A stretch of DNA of 64,000 nt from Perca fluviatilis (lineage: Eukaryota > Chordata > Actinopteri > Perciformes > Percidae): contig NC_053112.1 of NCBI RefSeq assembly GCF_010015445.1, positions 33,663,498 through 33,727,497 of the forward strand, read 5' to 3'. The position numbers were made by a program, and so were the translations under genes. Numbering within the stretch: the first letter of the stretch is position 1; each line of letters opens with the position of its first letter. The notes beneath the pieces were generated by a model. It saw only the letters and a list, made by a program, of their open reading frames with translations, was not told the origin of the DNA and ran no database searches. Positions 23,839 through 35,636 of this stretch are shown piece by piece.

Positions 23839-24606
23839 TTGTGAGAGAGAAAGAAAGCGAGAGAACATCAATCTTGCCCAACATGATTTGCTGACTGGAT
23901 GAAAGCACTCCATCTGTCTTATGCTGTTTATTGAGGGAAAATTGGTTGAATTTGAAGCACAGTGGTTCCACAAACAGAGAGAAAAAAACATTAGAAGATG
24001 TCCTTGTCCACACTTGTGGTGCAGCAAAATATTTCAGCAATTGTGGGAAATCAAGAAAAGTTAAATACCACACTTTATTGCCATCCACCTATAAACAGTG
24101 CAGTACAGTGGGGAACAAAATTGTGTTTCCCTGGTTTTTCAACAGCACAGCAGGGCAACGACAAGGTTGCGATTCCTACATTGTTCAACCAGTATGGGTG
24201 TAGTCTTTCAAATGAAAGCGAAAAGTCAGCACTTTTTGACCTCATAGCCCTTTAATCACTTCAGATCCCATGTGCTGAAGTAACGAGCCAATAAAGCAAC
24301 AAATGCGAATACTTATAGACTGAACTGTATAATTTATCACAACGAATGTATTTAACACAACAACCATTTATAGCATTCCTAAAAAATTCCTAAATCTTAA
24401 CTCAAGATGGGAAGTTTATAGAGCCATATTTACAAAAATTGCCTATTATTGTAAGGTCACAGTGTCCAAATCGGTCTCACTGAACTTATTGGAGTATGCT
24501 GTCAGTATTAGATGAGTTAACAAGACAAAGGTTGTGCCCTGCCAAGGCCCTGATCTGCATGCCCCCTCATTCTGTACACATACTGCAAATGTGTTGTCCT
24601 CATAGG
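20721..24606. other. No gene recognised; two GT/GC microsatellites
   Basis: I saw no domain-bearing frame. A possible decayed exon at 23057-23293 is listed under findings. Microsatellites are at 23716-23754 (CGCA) and 23780-23834 (GT). Confidence 0.4.
23716..23834. repeat. Compound (CGCA)n and (GT)n microsatellites
   Basis: CGCA repeats at 23716-23754 are followed by a CT-rich spacer and about 55 bp of GT. The Ala/Cys/Val and Thr/His frames across them are artefacts. Confidence 0.95.
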
Positions 24607-25019
24607 GCTGCAACTAATGATTATTTTCATTATTGATTAATCAGTTAATTATGTTTTTATTAATTGTTTAGTCTATGAAATGTCAGAAAACTGAAGAAAA
24701 AACCTTCAACATTTTTCCAGAGCCCAATATAGCATCTTCAATATAGCTTTTTATCTTTCAACCAACAGTCAAAAACATAAAGCCAGATATTTAAAGACAT
24801 TATCTGCTCTCATGTCTGTACAAACAAGACAAAGCATGTTGATTAGTGAGGTTTGTGGTGCTGGTAGGAGGATTTCATGACCTTTGGACAGAGCCAGGCA
24901 GCTGTTTCCACCTTGTTCCGAGTGTTTATGCTAAGCTAGGCTAACCAGCTGGCATGCAGCTTTACAGTATATTTACCTTCACATCCATCTTCTCAGAATA
25001 ATTGCATTCGCCCAAAATG
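24607..25019 (+). repeat. Two dispersed fish repeats: GGGCTGCAACTAATGATTAT and GGACAGAGCCAGGC types
   Basis: 24605-24800 begins GGGCTGCAACTAATGATTAT and continues TTTTCATTATTGATTAATCA and GAAATGTCAGAAAACTGAAG, a very common teleost noncoding repeat. 24874-25040 carries CTTTGGACAGAGCCAGGCAG, TATGCTAAGCTAGGCTAACC and a CCAAAATGATAAACTATTCC end. The opposite half of that second family is at 48474-48590 (TAGTTTGACATTTTGAGAAA). Confidence 0.65.
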
Positions 25020-25040
25020 ATAAACTATTCCTTGCATGTA

Positions 25041-26329
25041 AAATATTAAGAAAAGAACACAAAGTTGCAAAATCTGAGCAGCTGGATGTTTGGCACTTTT
25101 GCTTGATAAATCCAAATTCTCTAAAATCCTCAAAAAAAGTCACTCTTGTCACCACTAATGATGATGATCAAGGATGATGACAGTGATAATATATTCAGAC
25201 AGAGCTTGACAAAGCTTATAAACTACCCCATGTCCATCTGCTGTCGTCTATTAACCTATAAACTACTTGGCATGGCCAGCCAGCCCAAGATAAACAGCAT
25301 ACTCTCAGGTTAATACTGCTTTTTGCATTTAAGCAGCTGGTTTGTGAAAAAGGAGAACAGCACTCTGTGAGGAGTTAAGTCCAAGTAGTCACAGACACAA
25401 CAAATGTTTGGCAGTAGGATTTCTCTTTTTTTCTACTCTCTGTTGGGATTTTTCCCTGGCAAAGTTACTCTGCTCATTTGAACCAGATTCGTCTATGTTG
25501 GTTTCTGCTTAAGCATGCTTACACTGCAGCAGACACGGCGTTGACTGGTTGTGCTCACGATGAGCTCTGGCTTGGATTATAATCCCTCCGTGCATCATTT
25601 AACGCACCGCTTCAGACAGCAGGACCAGAACGACTTGCCACAGCATCCGTCAGACTGAGGAGGAAGTTGTAATTCTTCCTGACTTCATAGTTTTACTGAA
25701 AATGTGACAGCCATCATTTTTGGTTGTTAGTTAAAATGAGGAAGGGATGTCATAAAGCTCACACCAGATGGCAGACAGCCAAAATCCCAGCAGAGTGAAA
25801 TGTAGAGGTGTGACAGAGCTAAATATAGGTTTACAATTAAATGAGGCAGCTTCACAATTGTCTCCTCTTTTGCAGTGAACTGAGTGAATCAACCAGATTA
25901 AACTCAATACCAACTTCAATCTATGTCAGGAATATAAATTGCATTTTGTGCATACAAGATGCCTTAACAAACTAAACATGGTTTCAGCTGCTGGTTGTTG
26001 TCACAAATGCGCACAAATCTCAACAAAGGTACAGTGTGGCTTTTTGTTAACCACTAGTGGTGCTATAAGAGCAATGTTTTAATGTGTGGATCCCCTAAGT
26101 GTTTGTATCTGTTTGACCAACACAAGATAGTATGGAAGTGTATCTATTCTGTGAGTCAGGCGAGTGACAGACATCAAACATGTTTCTCTAAATACTTTCT
26201 ATGTGGATTGCCCTTTACACTCAGCCATACATACCCTCCGGAAACCACACACCCTCTAGTGTCCAAGGTCACGACGCCGTAGGAGCAACGGCGTAGCTAC
26301 GGCGTGGAGTTTATGCACAACTGTAAAAC
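25041..26329. other. No gene recognised
   Basis: The sequence is AT-rich with scattered short frames. ACGCCGTAGGAGCAACGGCGTAGC at 26273-26296 is a small inverted motif at the edge of the GC-richer block that follows. Confidence 0.35.
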
Positions 26330-26880
26330 GGCCTTAAGGCTAAAGGTACTTTCTTACAGCTAGCGGTTGCCGCTGCTGCATCCATGGTTATTGGGCACTT
26401 TTGTCTGAGTTGATGATGGTTGAACTTTTTCAACCTGCCAGTCTTTTCCTTGCCAATTTATTTGGCCCCCTTCCCAACAAGCTAACATGACATTATACTG
26501 ATTCCTTCCCTTTAGCTTTAAAACTGAGCCCATCTTAAAGACAGTAATGCTGGCTGCTATCGCAGACAGTCCCGGCAGATCTCAGAAGGTTAAAGTTATG
26601 TTGTAACCACTTTACATAATTTATACCTTTATAAGTATCTTTTAGCTTTTTGTGCTTAATCATGTTGTTTCCCTGTGGCGCGGTAGCTAATGTTCTGTGG
26701 CCCCGCCCCCGGGGGCTTAGAACCTCTGGTATAGGTTGTCTGCTAGGATCATCAGATATAGCCATTAGCCACTGCAGCAGAGTTGTGCCCTGCTGCTGCC
26801 CATTTAAAATACAGCGCACCAAAAGCGCTTGGCAGCAGAAGCAGCGGTAGGAGCACACTGTCTGAAAGCATCTTAAGAGG
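26330..26880. repeat. Possible MITE, AGCGGTTGCCGCTGCTGC-type inverted ends
   Basis: GGTACTTTCTTACAGCTAGC..GCCGCTGCTGC near 26346 has a loose inverse in GCAGAAGCAGCGG..AGCACACTG..GAAAGCATCTT near 26834-26873. The block is richer in GC than its flanks and contains CCCCGCCCCCGGGGGC at 26702. Boundaries and target duplication are unclear. Confidence 0.35.
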
Positions 26881-27059
26881 GTCGAATTTTAATGTGCTAC
26901 ATCCATTTCCTCCCTGTGAAGAATAAAGATGTTAACACAGTCTGGTGTCCTCTGGTCCACTTCTCATATCACCCTCAACTAAACAGCAGCCCACTTCCAG
27001 TAGTCCAAACCCCTGAGATGCCATGCTTCAGGGTCAAATATTAAGTAGGCATCATAGGA

Positions 27060-27211
27060 GGAGCTGCTAGCATGCTACATAAGTGCCTCTCCGCCTGCAG
27101 GGAGAACACTCAGCGCACTAACATCAGTCTTTACCAGACACATCAGAGCACAAAGCAGCTTGAGGCTGTGAAGAGGAGCAGAGGCCAGAGCAAAGCCAAA
27201 CTAACTTCAGG
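27060..27211 (+). promoter_or_regulatory. Candidate promoter and noncoding first exon
   Basis: TACATAAG at 27076-27083 could act as a TATA-like box. About 25-30 bp downstream begins a purine-rich, stop-containing stretch (GGGAGAACACTCAGCGCACT to CAAACTAACTTCAGG) that ends in a plausible splice donor, GG|GTAAAG, at 27211/27212. Composition differs from the AT-rich flanks. No coding exon could be linked to it. This is inference from layout only. Confidence 0.25.
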
Positions 27212-28785
27212 GTAAAGGCATTATTCTTAGTCTTATTTTTTTGCATTGCTTTCATTTATTTGTTACTACCTAACACATGCATGCATGACTGACATTCAAA
27301 TTTCTGACTCACAGCCATATCCACGACACTGACTCAATGTCACTTTGGCTAACATCGCTACTGAAAATAATTGACAAGCTGAGCTCTTTGCCCTCTGGCT
27401 TTTAGAGCTATTTGCTTCATTTGTCTGATACTTGAGGCTTGAAAATGATTGCAGGTTGACAGGGAAAAGTTAGGCCTCCTTCCAATTTTTATTAATTCAA
27501 AAAAACTGAAGAAATACTTCATGCCACATGTTTAACTGTCGCAGCAGTTTTTCTTGTGGTTCAATTCAAAATCAAACTTGAAAAGTTTTCAGAGGTGACA
27601 GTGAGTGAATCAGTGCTTCTAATCTTGGAGGAGGTTAAGTAGGATGCACTTTAATCACTGGCTGACATGCAGTTGCTGAGATTTCAGTAATGTGTTTGGT
27701 TCAGCGTGTAGACACGCTCCTGCATCATTGTGCGTGTGGGTGTTTGCAGTAACCGGGTGTTTTGTTCTGGCAGCAGCGAGGGGACTCCAGGCAGAGGCCG
27801 ATGCACACTGGGGAGAAGTCATTTCATGGATTCCCAGCCCTCCCAGGAATAACAAAGCCCTTCTCTTGATTTTTTATTTTGGAGATGAAAATAAAGACAT
27901 GCAGCAGATTTATTTACTCAATATCTATCTTTAATAACCTTTCCGCCTTATATTACGTTGAAAAATAGATTGTTTTACCCATGATTTTTGCAATTTTGTG
28001 CTGCACTGGCAGGAACACAAATAAACAAATATGCTTTTGATTCAGTTATATTGGCCACTTATATGAACAACACAGATAACACAAGTCTGTCAATAGGCGC
28101 AGTGATTCCTCTGTCTTAATTACAGAGCTCCATTAGGAGCCACAATGATCCTCAACAATAGCCTTCAAAGAGAAGAATGAAAATGAATGTAGAGACTGAG
28201 ATAGAGGAAATGGTGTTATCATAGTGGAAGAGGAATGAGTGCTGAGATTATTAGAGCTTTACTAGTCCAGGCCTCAAACTGTGTTTGTAAGAAAAGGCTT
28301 CTCTGACAACAGGACTCGCAGTGTAGCTCCATGTCCCTGCATTCATTTCCAAAGCTATCTATAATACTTCACAGAAAGGGGGCGAGCTCTCCTCATAGCC
28401 AAACACAGATGCTTCATGCTCCTGCATAATTCACTGTCGTGCTCCAGAAGCTGGAGTGAAACCGCAGAGCTTTTAATGGTTAGAGATGCTGGTAGCTGAA
28501 GGGTCATTGTATCACTAATGACTGAGAAGGAAAGAGAATGGACGAGAGAGAAAGAGAATAAACGAGGAGCATAAACATACCATTCTCCTATATTGCTGAA
28601 AACCAATTCTATAATGTATAGCACAAATACAATTTATTCATAACCTGAATAAATAAAATCCTGCTGTTAGAGAGAAGAGTGCATAGTACATTTCAATCAG
28701 GAGAGACTTCATTAAGAGTGAACAATATTTTTTTTATTAAATGATGATAAAAATAATTGGAGAAGAGACTTTGGCAATTAGACCC
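27212..28785. other. No gene recognised
   Basis: The 80-residue frame at 27692-27934 has a hydrophobic start (VWVFAVTGCFVLAAARGLQA) that resembles a signal peptide, but it runs into AT-rich sequence and has no mature-peptide motif that I recognise. Nothing else stands out. Confidence 0.3.
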
Positions 28786-28786
28786 C

Positions 28787-28847
<61 letters not shown>
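28786..28847. repeat. (CTAT)n microsatellite
   Basis: About 15 CTAT tetramers directly before the transposon end at 28857. Confidence 0.97.
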
Positions 28848-28856
28848 GAGTATATT

Positions 28857-30116
28857 TATACTGCCCTACAAAGCAAAAAGGCAGTAAGTGCATTTTTGGT
28901 CAAGAATTAGTTATTATCATTTTCATAACATTCAAGGCATCCTTTGTTATGTGACAAAACATCTTATCTCAAATGTGTGTCGTTTTGGAGAAAAATGGTA
29001 GTCGTTTGTACAGTAACTGCAAAAAGCCCTAGTGAAACAAAGCAAGAGTACAGTAACATCCATTACTGTATTCTTGTTCTGTTTTACCTAACAAAAAATA
29101 ACCGTGTTGCTGCGCAGTGAAGTTACTGTTTCCATGGTGAACACACACAGCTGATTTCGCGGCATCCTCACAAGACGGTTTTAACATTTGCGATTTCACC
29201 CTTCTAACTTCACACAAATGTATTTATTAAATTAAACATTTAGAGGCTAGGCTATCACAATATAAACACCTGTCAGCCGCCAGGGCGGGACTTTCTCTCA
29301 GAGGTCCATTCAGATAGCATTATGCTAACAGGCGATGTTTTAAATAGCTTTGCTTACCTGCCCCTGATCCTCCCTGCTCCTAGCTGTAACTTTATCCTCT
29401 GTAACTTCACATAATCGCCGATGCCATGTCATCATTTTGTTGTTCATGTCACAAAGTTATAATCCAACCAGCGGTGGAAAAATATTCAGTTTAGAGAAGT
29501 TAGCGAGTTGTGAGCAAAACTGACATATTCTATTTACTGTAAGCATCCTTCAACAAAACAAACTTCTGCATCGCGCGCCGGCAGGTATTTAGCCTATAGC
29601 TCTCGGGCTCAAACACATTGGTTGCTGTTCCTAAGCATTTATTTTTTGAACGGTTTCTTCTTCTGAATATAAAATTATATATTTAATTTGGATTCCCCTT
29701 AATTATATTAACCTAAAATGGTCAAATTAGTTTTGGTTTTGGTATATCCATGTTCAGGAAAACAAATGGTTCCAATTATTTCAAATACAGTGTATCTAAC
29801 ACACCCAGAGCCCAAGTTGTGGCAAAATAGTTTTTGGAGAATCTGTAGTTACTGCCTTTTTCCTTGGTATGGTGCCACGTTTTTGGTAAGTAATACAAAG
29901 CAAGAATACAGTAACTGCAAAATAGGGGTAAAATATCAAATTAAATATGAGGATTGATATGTACAAAGAATAAGCTAATATCAAGTAACAAAAACAGCCA
30001 CATGTCCAATAATCTACCTACAACTACTTAGCTGGATGACAGGATAACTTTAAAGTCATTTTTCTCAGTTCTGCACTCTGCGTAGTTACTGCCTTTTTGC
30101 TTTGTAGGGCAGTATA
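28857..30116. mobile_element. Non-autonomous DNA transposon with 31-bp TIRs
   Basis: The 31 bases at 28857-28887 (TATACTGCCCTACAAAGCAA, continuing AAAGGCAGTAA) are an exact inverse of 30086-30116. TA or TATA is probably the duplicated target. Inside, the motif ACAGTAACTGCAAAA recurs at 29008 and 29909, and CAAAGCAAGA(G/A)TACAGTAAC at 29040 and 29898, so subterminal and internal copies of the end motif are present. Short frames inside show no transposase. The superfamily is unresolved; a TA target would fit Tc1/mariner-like elements. Confidence 0.85.
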
Positions 30117-31029
30117 GGCGTAGTGATGCTGTGATTAGTTCAGGATATTTCCCCCTAAGGTCTAGACACTGGTGATGGTGAAGTGAATTGCTAAGTGTGT
30201 AGCTTGCTAGCTCGAAATTTGTTGTTGTTTCCCGAAGCGAAGAGTTTGAGAACGGCAACACAGAGCACAAGGTGAGGGTCATCCAGCATGTGGCTCCCTC
30301 TGGTTGTTCCTCACCAGGCAGTTATCCTGGAAATGTACTTCTGTTGATCCAGACAAGGCTAAGAGAGATTGTAGCAAGATCTGGTTGGACTACTTTGTGT
30401 GAACGCCCACAGAGTAGAAGCCAGAGAGATGATAATAAATGAGTGATTTTTACTAAGCTCCATTACATCCACAAAGGAACTAATGGCTCAGAAAGAAGTT
30501 TGAACCCCAAAGTGTATTTGCTCTTACATGACTGACCAACTGACAATTGCAATCCATAGAGCCATGCAGCCAAACAGGTCAAAATCATGTCAGATTCATA
30601 GACATTTGCTGCACTTTGCACATAATGCTCATGTTGCTTTATTATAAACTGAGATCTGAATTAAAGTGACAGAACTCATAGTTTTAGTAATCTGTCAACC
30701 TGCTGTCTGATCTGTGTTTTGGTGCAGGGGAAAATCAAAACAGTTCTTTGTAAAAGGTTTGTTGTTGCGAGTGAAGGAAGCTGTACATTCTTAGTGCTTA
30801 TAGTTTCTGTTTAACTTTCTCAGTGGTTTTACCAGCACAGAGCTAAATAAGGGCAAGATGAGGAAATGGAACATATTATATAATATTTTTTATGACCCAT
30901 AATTTGAATCGATGGTCATCTGGTGCACACCTGAATTGAATGGCATTGTTTTCACCTGCCTAAATGAAATGAACTTCAGACTCCAATTTCTCAATCAACG
31001 ACCCACAGACAGAAGCAGGAGAGAGGAAT
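30117..31029. other. No gene recognised
   Basis: AT-rich sequence with no domain-bearing frame. The LINE remnant may begin somewhere in the last 100 bp. Confidence 0.35.
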
Positions 31030-32640
31030 GTTGTGGAGTTTTTAAACAGCACCCCAAACTCAATGTTTTTTTAACCCAGCTGATTCAGAGGAGATTATTG
31101 ATATTGTAAGCAAATTTAAGAATAAAAGGTCTACAGACTGGAATGACATTGATATGGCTTTAATCAGGGAAGTCATTAGTGCAATTGTAAAATCCTTAAT
31201 TTGTCTTTCAAAACAGGTGTATTTCCAAGTAAAATGAAAACTGCTAAAGTCATTCTGCTATACAAAGCTGGAGAGAGAAATCAATTTACTAATTATAGGC
31301 CGTTGTTCTGGATTCAGGTCAAACAGATCTACATCCATGGCAATAACGGAGTTAATTGAAGACATTACCAGTTCTATAGATAACAAGAAATATGCAGTGG
31401 GAGTATTTATAGATTAAAAAAAAGCTTTCGATACAATCAATAAATTGGAAAGGTATGGTATCAGAGGGGTTGTACTTGATTGGATGAAAAGTTACATAAA
31501 GTAATGGCCTTCAATTTGTGCAAATAGGTGAGTACAGATCAGAATGCTTGGGTATCACTTATGGAGTCCCACAGAGGTCGATTTTGGGTCCCAAATTATT
31601 TATTCTGTATATAAATGACAAATGTAGGGTGACAAACCTCTTAAAAGTTGTGATTTTTGCAGATGTCACTAATATTTTCTGTTCTGGGGAAAACTTGCAG
31701 CAGCTTTTGGAGGTGGTCACAGCAGAAATGAGTAAGCTAAAAACGGGGTTCGACTTAAATAAATTATCTTAAAATGTAGATAAAACCAAAGTTATGGTGT
31801 TTGGAAACCGCAAAACTGATACACAAGTAAAATTAATTATTAATAATGTTGAAATTGAAAGGGTGTATGAAAATACATTTCTGGGTGTGATTCTTGATCA
31901 CAAAATCTGATGGAAACCCCATTTAAAAGATGTTAGAAAAAAAGTAGCATGGAGTATTGGAGTGATGGGGAAAGCAAGACACGTATTGAATGAGAATGCA
32001 CTCACTTCACTTGTGTTACCGTATTTAAATTACTGTGTTGAAGTGTGGGGCAACACCTACAAATCCAAGTTACAATCACTAAGCACACTACAAAAAAGAG
32101 CAATTAGGATATAACAATGTAGGCTATCATGAGCATACCAATATACTGTGTTTGAAATTGCACACCTTAAAAATCTGGTAGAATTTAGACTGCACAAATA
32201 ATCTATAAAGCAAAAAATAAACAGCTGCCTGGAAACATAAAACTGTTCATGGAAAGACAGCGGGGCTACAACTTTAGAGGGGAATTAAATTTGAAACAGT
32301 ATGCTTGGACAAAGCTCCAAAGTATGTGTATTTCGATTTGTGGGGTGCTTTTGTGGAGAAGTCTGAATGAGTTGATCAAACAAAGTGTGAATATCTTGCA
32401 ATTTAAAAACAGATACAAGAGATTTATTTTGAAAAGTACAGAGGTGAGGGAGGAGAGTGAAAATCACACTAATGTTAATGCTGCCTGATTTTTGTTTTTG
32501 TTTGTTCTTCCTTATCTTAATAACTATATAAAGTAAGGCATACATTGGAGTGGTATTTTTGTGTTTTTTCAAATGGTCTGTTTGATCCATCTTATTTGAC
32601 TGTGGTAAAGACTAGGGGTAGGACCTGACAAGCCTAGGGC
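31030..32640 (+). pseudogene. LINE ORF2 remnant, CR1/L2/Rex1-like reverse transcriptase
   Basis: This is the C-terminal two-thirds of a non-LTR retrotransposon polymerase, broken by stops, shifts and deletions. In order: EIIDIVSKFKNKRSTDWND (about 31085), FPSKMKTAKVILLYKAGERN and FTNYRPL (about 31215-31300), a collapsed block, then KKYAVGVFID-stop-KKAFDTIN (about 31390), GVPQRSILGPKLFILYIND (31566, the QGS motif with Arg), and VIFADVTNIFCSGENLQQLL (31645), where the catalytic F/YADD now reads FADV. Downstream FNKLS..DKTKVMVFGNRK-type thumb sequence, ENTFLGVILDHK, and LVLPYLNYCVEVWGNTYKSK precede the usual C-terminus ending LQFKNRYKRFIL (about 32390). A sister fragment on the other strand is at 58990-59350. 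Confidence 0.88.
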
Positions 32641-32708
32641 TTCTACCTATCCCTTTTCGAACGGGTCGAGTCTTATGTTGAATTATTTTTTTTGTTATAA
32701 ATTTTCAT

Positions 32709-32736
32709 TTATATATATATATTTATATATATATAT

Positions 32737-32810
<74 letters not shown>
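32709..32810. repeat. (AT)n and (AC)n compound microsatellite
   Basis: AT repeats at 32709-32737 and AC repeats at 32740-32810 abut the left Tc1 end. The AT run continues on the other side of the element. Confidence 0.97.
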
Positions 32811-32812
<2 letters not shown>

Positions 32813-34360
32813 CAGGTCAAAAGTTTTAGAACACCCCAATTTTTCCAGGTTTTCATTGAAATTCATGCAGTTCAATGTCTTATTGTACTCTGAAATGAAA
32901 GAATAGAACAAATGAACAATTTAAGTTAAAAAATAAATCATGGAATCAATTTATAAACCAAAATGTATTCTAAATCTTTGACTCATCAAAGTAGCCCCCT
33001 TTGGCAGATATAACAGCTGAACACACTCGTGGCATTCTTTCTACAATGGAAATCAAATATTCTTCAGAAAGTTCTTCCCAACTCTGTTGCAGAGGTTCCC
33101 ATAAATGTGTGGCACTTGTAGGTTGCTTTGCTTTCACTTTTCTGTCCAGTTCATCCCAAACCAGCTCAATGGGGTTTAAGTCTGGTGTCTGTGCTGGCCA
33201 CTCCATGTTTTTAAGCTTACCATCTTGTTCTTTTTTGCTAAGGTAGTTCTGGCATAGCTTGGACTTATGTTTTGGATCATTATCTTGCTGTAGGATGCGA
33301 ACCCTGACCCACGCCATACCACAGGGCCGCATGGCGACACAGAGCGGGGTAGCACTTTTTGCTGCTGTGGGGTTCAGGGTGCCTTTCACTCTGTACAAAT
33401 CACCGACCGTGGATCCAGCAAAACAGCCCCAGACCAACCAACTGTACAAAAATCCTGCGTGATGAACCGATTTATCAGTCCATAGCACCTTCTTCCAGTC
33501 TTCAGTAGTCCATTGGCAGTGTTTCTTGGCCCAGGCAAGCCTCTTTTTCTTATTCTGACGTCTTAGCAATGGCTTTCTTGCTGCAACTCGACCTATCAAA
33601 CCTGCAGCTCGAAGTCTTCTCTTTATAGTTGAAACTGAGACTTGCTTATTACAGCCACTATTAAGCTGTGCTTGAAGCTGTTGTCCTGTGAGCCGCCTAT
33701 CACGCAAGCTGTTGACTCTCAGAAACTTGTCTTCTGATTCTGTTGTGGCTTTGGGTCTGCCAGACTTCTTCCTGTCAGAGTTTCCCCCAGTTTCTAAGTG
33801 CCTTTTGATGGTGAAGAATACTGTACTCACTGACACTTTTCTTTTTCTTCGCAATTTCTCTGTAGGAAAGACCAACATTCTTAAGTGTTATGATGGTCTG
33901 TCTCTCTTCCATCGTTAATTGCCTTTTTTCCGCCATTTTTGTAGCAACACACTACTTACTGCAGTACAATACTGTTCAAATAATGCTCACGAGGGTACGG
34001 TACCACAGTGTGTTCCAACAATACTTTTATACAAACAGAGGGGGTTGTAAGTAATCCAGAAAAGTTGGAACACCTGTGGGAATTGGTAGCACCAACTTTC
34101 AAAGCTTGATCAACCTCCATTGCCGCAGAACAGCTTTACGTTGTTAACCCATTTCTTGTTCCCTGAAAAAGGCCTTTTTGTAAAATTCTGAAATGTACAT
34201 TATTTTTAAGTTTTGGGTAACCTTACTTTTTTTTAACCTCAGACAGTTCACCACTTACCTTTGTACCATTTCAAGCTATTCATTGGACTTGAACTGCTAA
34301 AATTTCAATAAAAAACAAAATAAATGTTGTTTGGGGTGTTCTAAAACTTTTGACCGGTAG
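32810..34360 (-). mobile_element. Tc1-like DNA transposon inserted in a TA microsatellite
   Basis: The left end reads CTACAGGTCAAAAGTTTTAG and the right end is the inverse of CTACCGGTCAAAAGTTTTAG, differing at one base. The right flank is TATATATA. The left flank is AC repeat grading into TA repeat, consistent with TA targeting. The length of about 1551 bp is close to a full Tc1. The gene is on the minus strand. This family differs from the 774-2403 element in TIR sequence and TIR length. Confidence 0.9.
32970..33936 (-). pseudogene. Tc1-like transposase, frameshifted and internally deleted
   Basis: The original start is the ATG at 33936-33934 (MAEKRQLTMEERQTIITLKN..REIAKK). A frameshift in the poly-A-like GAAGAAAAAGAAAAG near 33850 moves the reading into the 302-residue frame: VSVSTVFFTIKRHLETGGNS (HTH), SGRPKATTESED (AT-hook-like GRP), VSVSTIKRRLRAAGLIGR (second HTH), and VLWTDKS with the first catalytic Asp. 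About 20-25 residues are then missing or scrambled before [32 protein letters not shown] supplies the second Asp and TPDLNPIELVWDEL the Glu. The C-terminus CSAVISAKGGYFDESKI is intact. The central deletion makes it inactive. Confidence 0.93.
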
Positions 34361-34391
<31 letters not shown>

Positions 34392-34430
34392 TTTTTTCTT
34401 TTCTTTTAATCATTCGAAATAAAGATTTCA

Positions 34431-35603
34431 TTAATTTACTGATGTGAATGACATCTTATTGTTGATAATTGAAAATATATTGGGGGAGAGAAATACACCG
34501 TAATCTGTGTTGTCTGTTGTATTCATGATTTAAACACAGATAACTTAGTTCATGAATTAATTCCGATTAAAACTACTACGTCTACCTCATCATGTGGGAC
34601 TATTCTTATTGCTTAACGTTTTGATCATCAATTAAAATGAACACTATGCTTTGAAATAAACAATCAAATGACACAAATACAGTGTTACACTGTAAAAAGA
34701 AGAAACAAAAGAGTAAAGAAAAAGTATAAGACCCACAATGACATGAATTATAATACAATTCAGTTAAATTATTGAGGGGCCAATAGAAAAAAAAATGTAA
34801 TCACAACGTTGACAAATTTGGTGCGTTAAACTTAACTAAGATGCTGGCGAGGTTTTAAGGTAATAGAGAAAGTAATGTTCATAGAACTTAATTTTCTACA
34901 ACTTGATTATTGGACATCTCAAAAATTAAATCAACACATCACAGCAGAAAAAAAGGTGTTTCTGTACTCACCAGCTCTGAGTTTCACCTCTACTTTTATC
35001 AGCTCTTCTCTTCTCTGCCAGCTGAGGTGTCAAGCTAGCATGTAGACACAAAAGTACAGTGACAGTTTCAGAGCTGTTTTTCAAAGCGAAAACAGCTGTG
35101 AGTAACGAGATAGCACAAGACAGAAATGTAACACATCTTCCCCCTTTTTTTTTTTTATATATATTTCTGTTTTCTCAAAATAGAGAAAGACAACTGACAT
35201 GGAAATACTGCTTTATTTCGCAGATGCAAATTGCCCAAAACAATTTACATGGACTCCTGTTACGGACAATAAATCACAATACAGGTCCTTTTTTAAACAA
35301 ACTTTTTCAGCTTTTGAGCTGTCGCACACTGTTAGTGCTTTTGAAAATTTGTGAGTGCAAATGTCGTCAATCCAATGGATCAAAACAAAGCTGCCATGTT
35401 GTAATTATGGATTGAATCCTGTGAGGCTTGCAATTTTGTAAAATATCGTTATTTTTGTGCAAATCACAAAGAGCCTTTTTTAAACGGCAACATTTTAAAA
35501 TGTGCTATTTCTAACGTGGGAACACACTTACACAGTGCATTTACACACACACATTTACACACACACACACACACATTTACACATTTACACACACACACAC
35601 ACA

Positions 35604-35636
<33 letters not shown>

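Larger units (their letters stand above)
32641..34430 (+). mobile_element. LINE 3' UTR interrupted by a Tc1-like insertion
   Basis: After the coding remnant come GACAAGCCTAGGGCTTCTAC, AACGGGTCGAGTCTTATGTT and an AT/AC microsatellite. On the far side of the Tc1-like element the AT repeat resumes (34361-34387), followed by CATATTTTTTTCTTTTC and TTCGAAATAAAGATTTCATT, the usual 3' end of this LINE family. The LINE tail therefore spans the transposon. Confidence 0.7.

Noticed and set aside
27692..27934. 80-residue frame with a signal-peptide-like hydrophobic start
   Set aside because: No mature domain, cleavage context or splice support. The C-terminal half is AT-rich and reads like noncoding sequence.
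28757..28954. Frame with YLSIYLSIYLS repeats
   Set aside because: It comes from the CTAT microsatellite.
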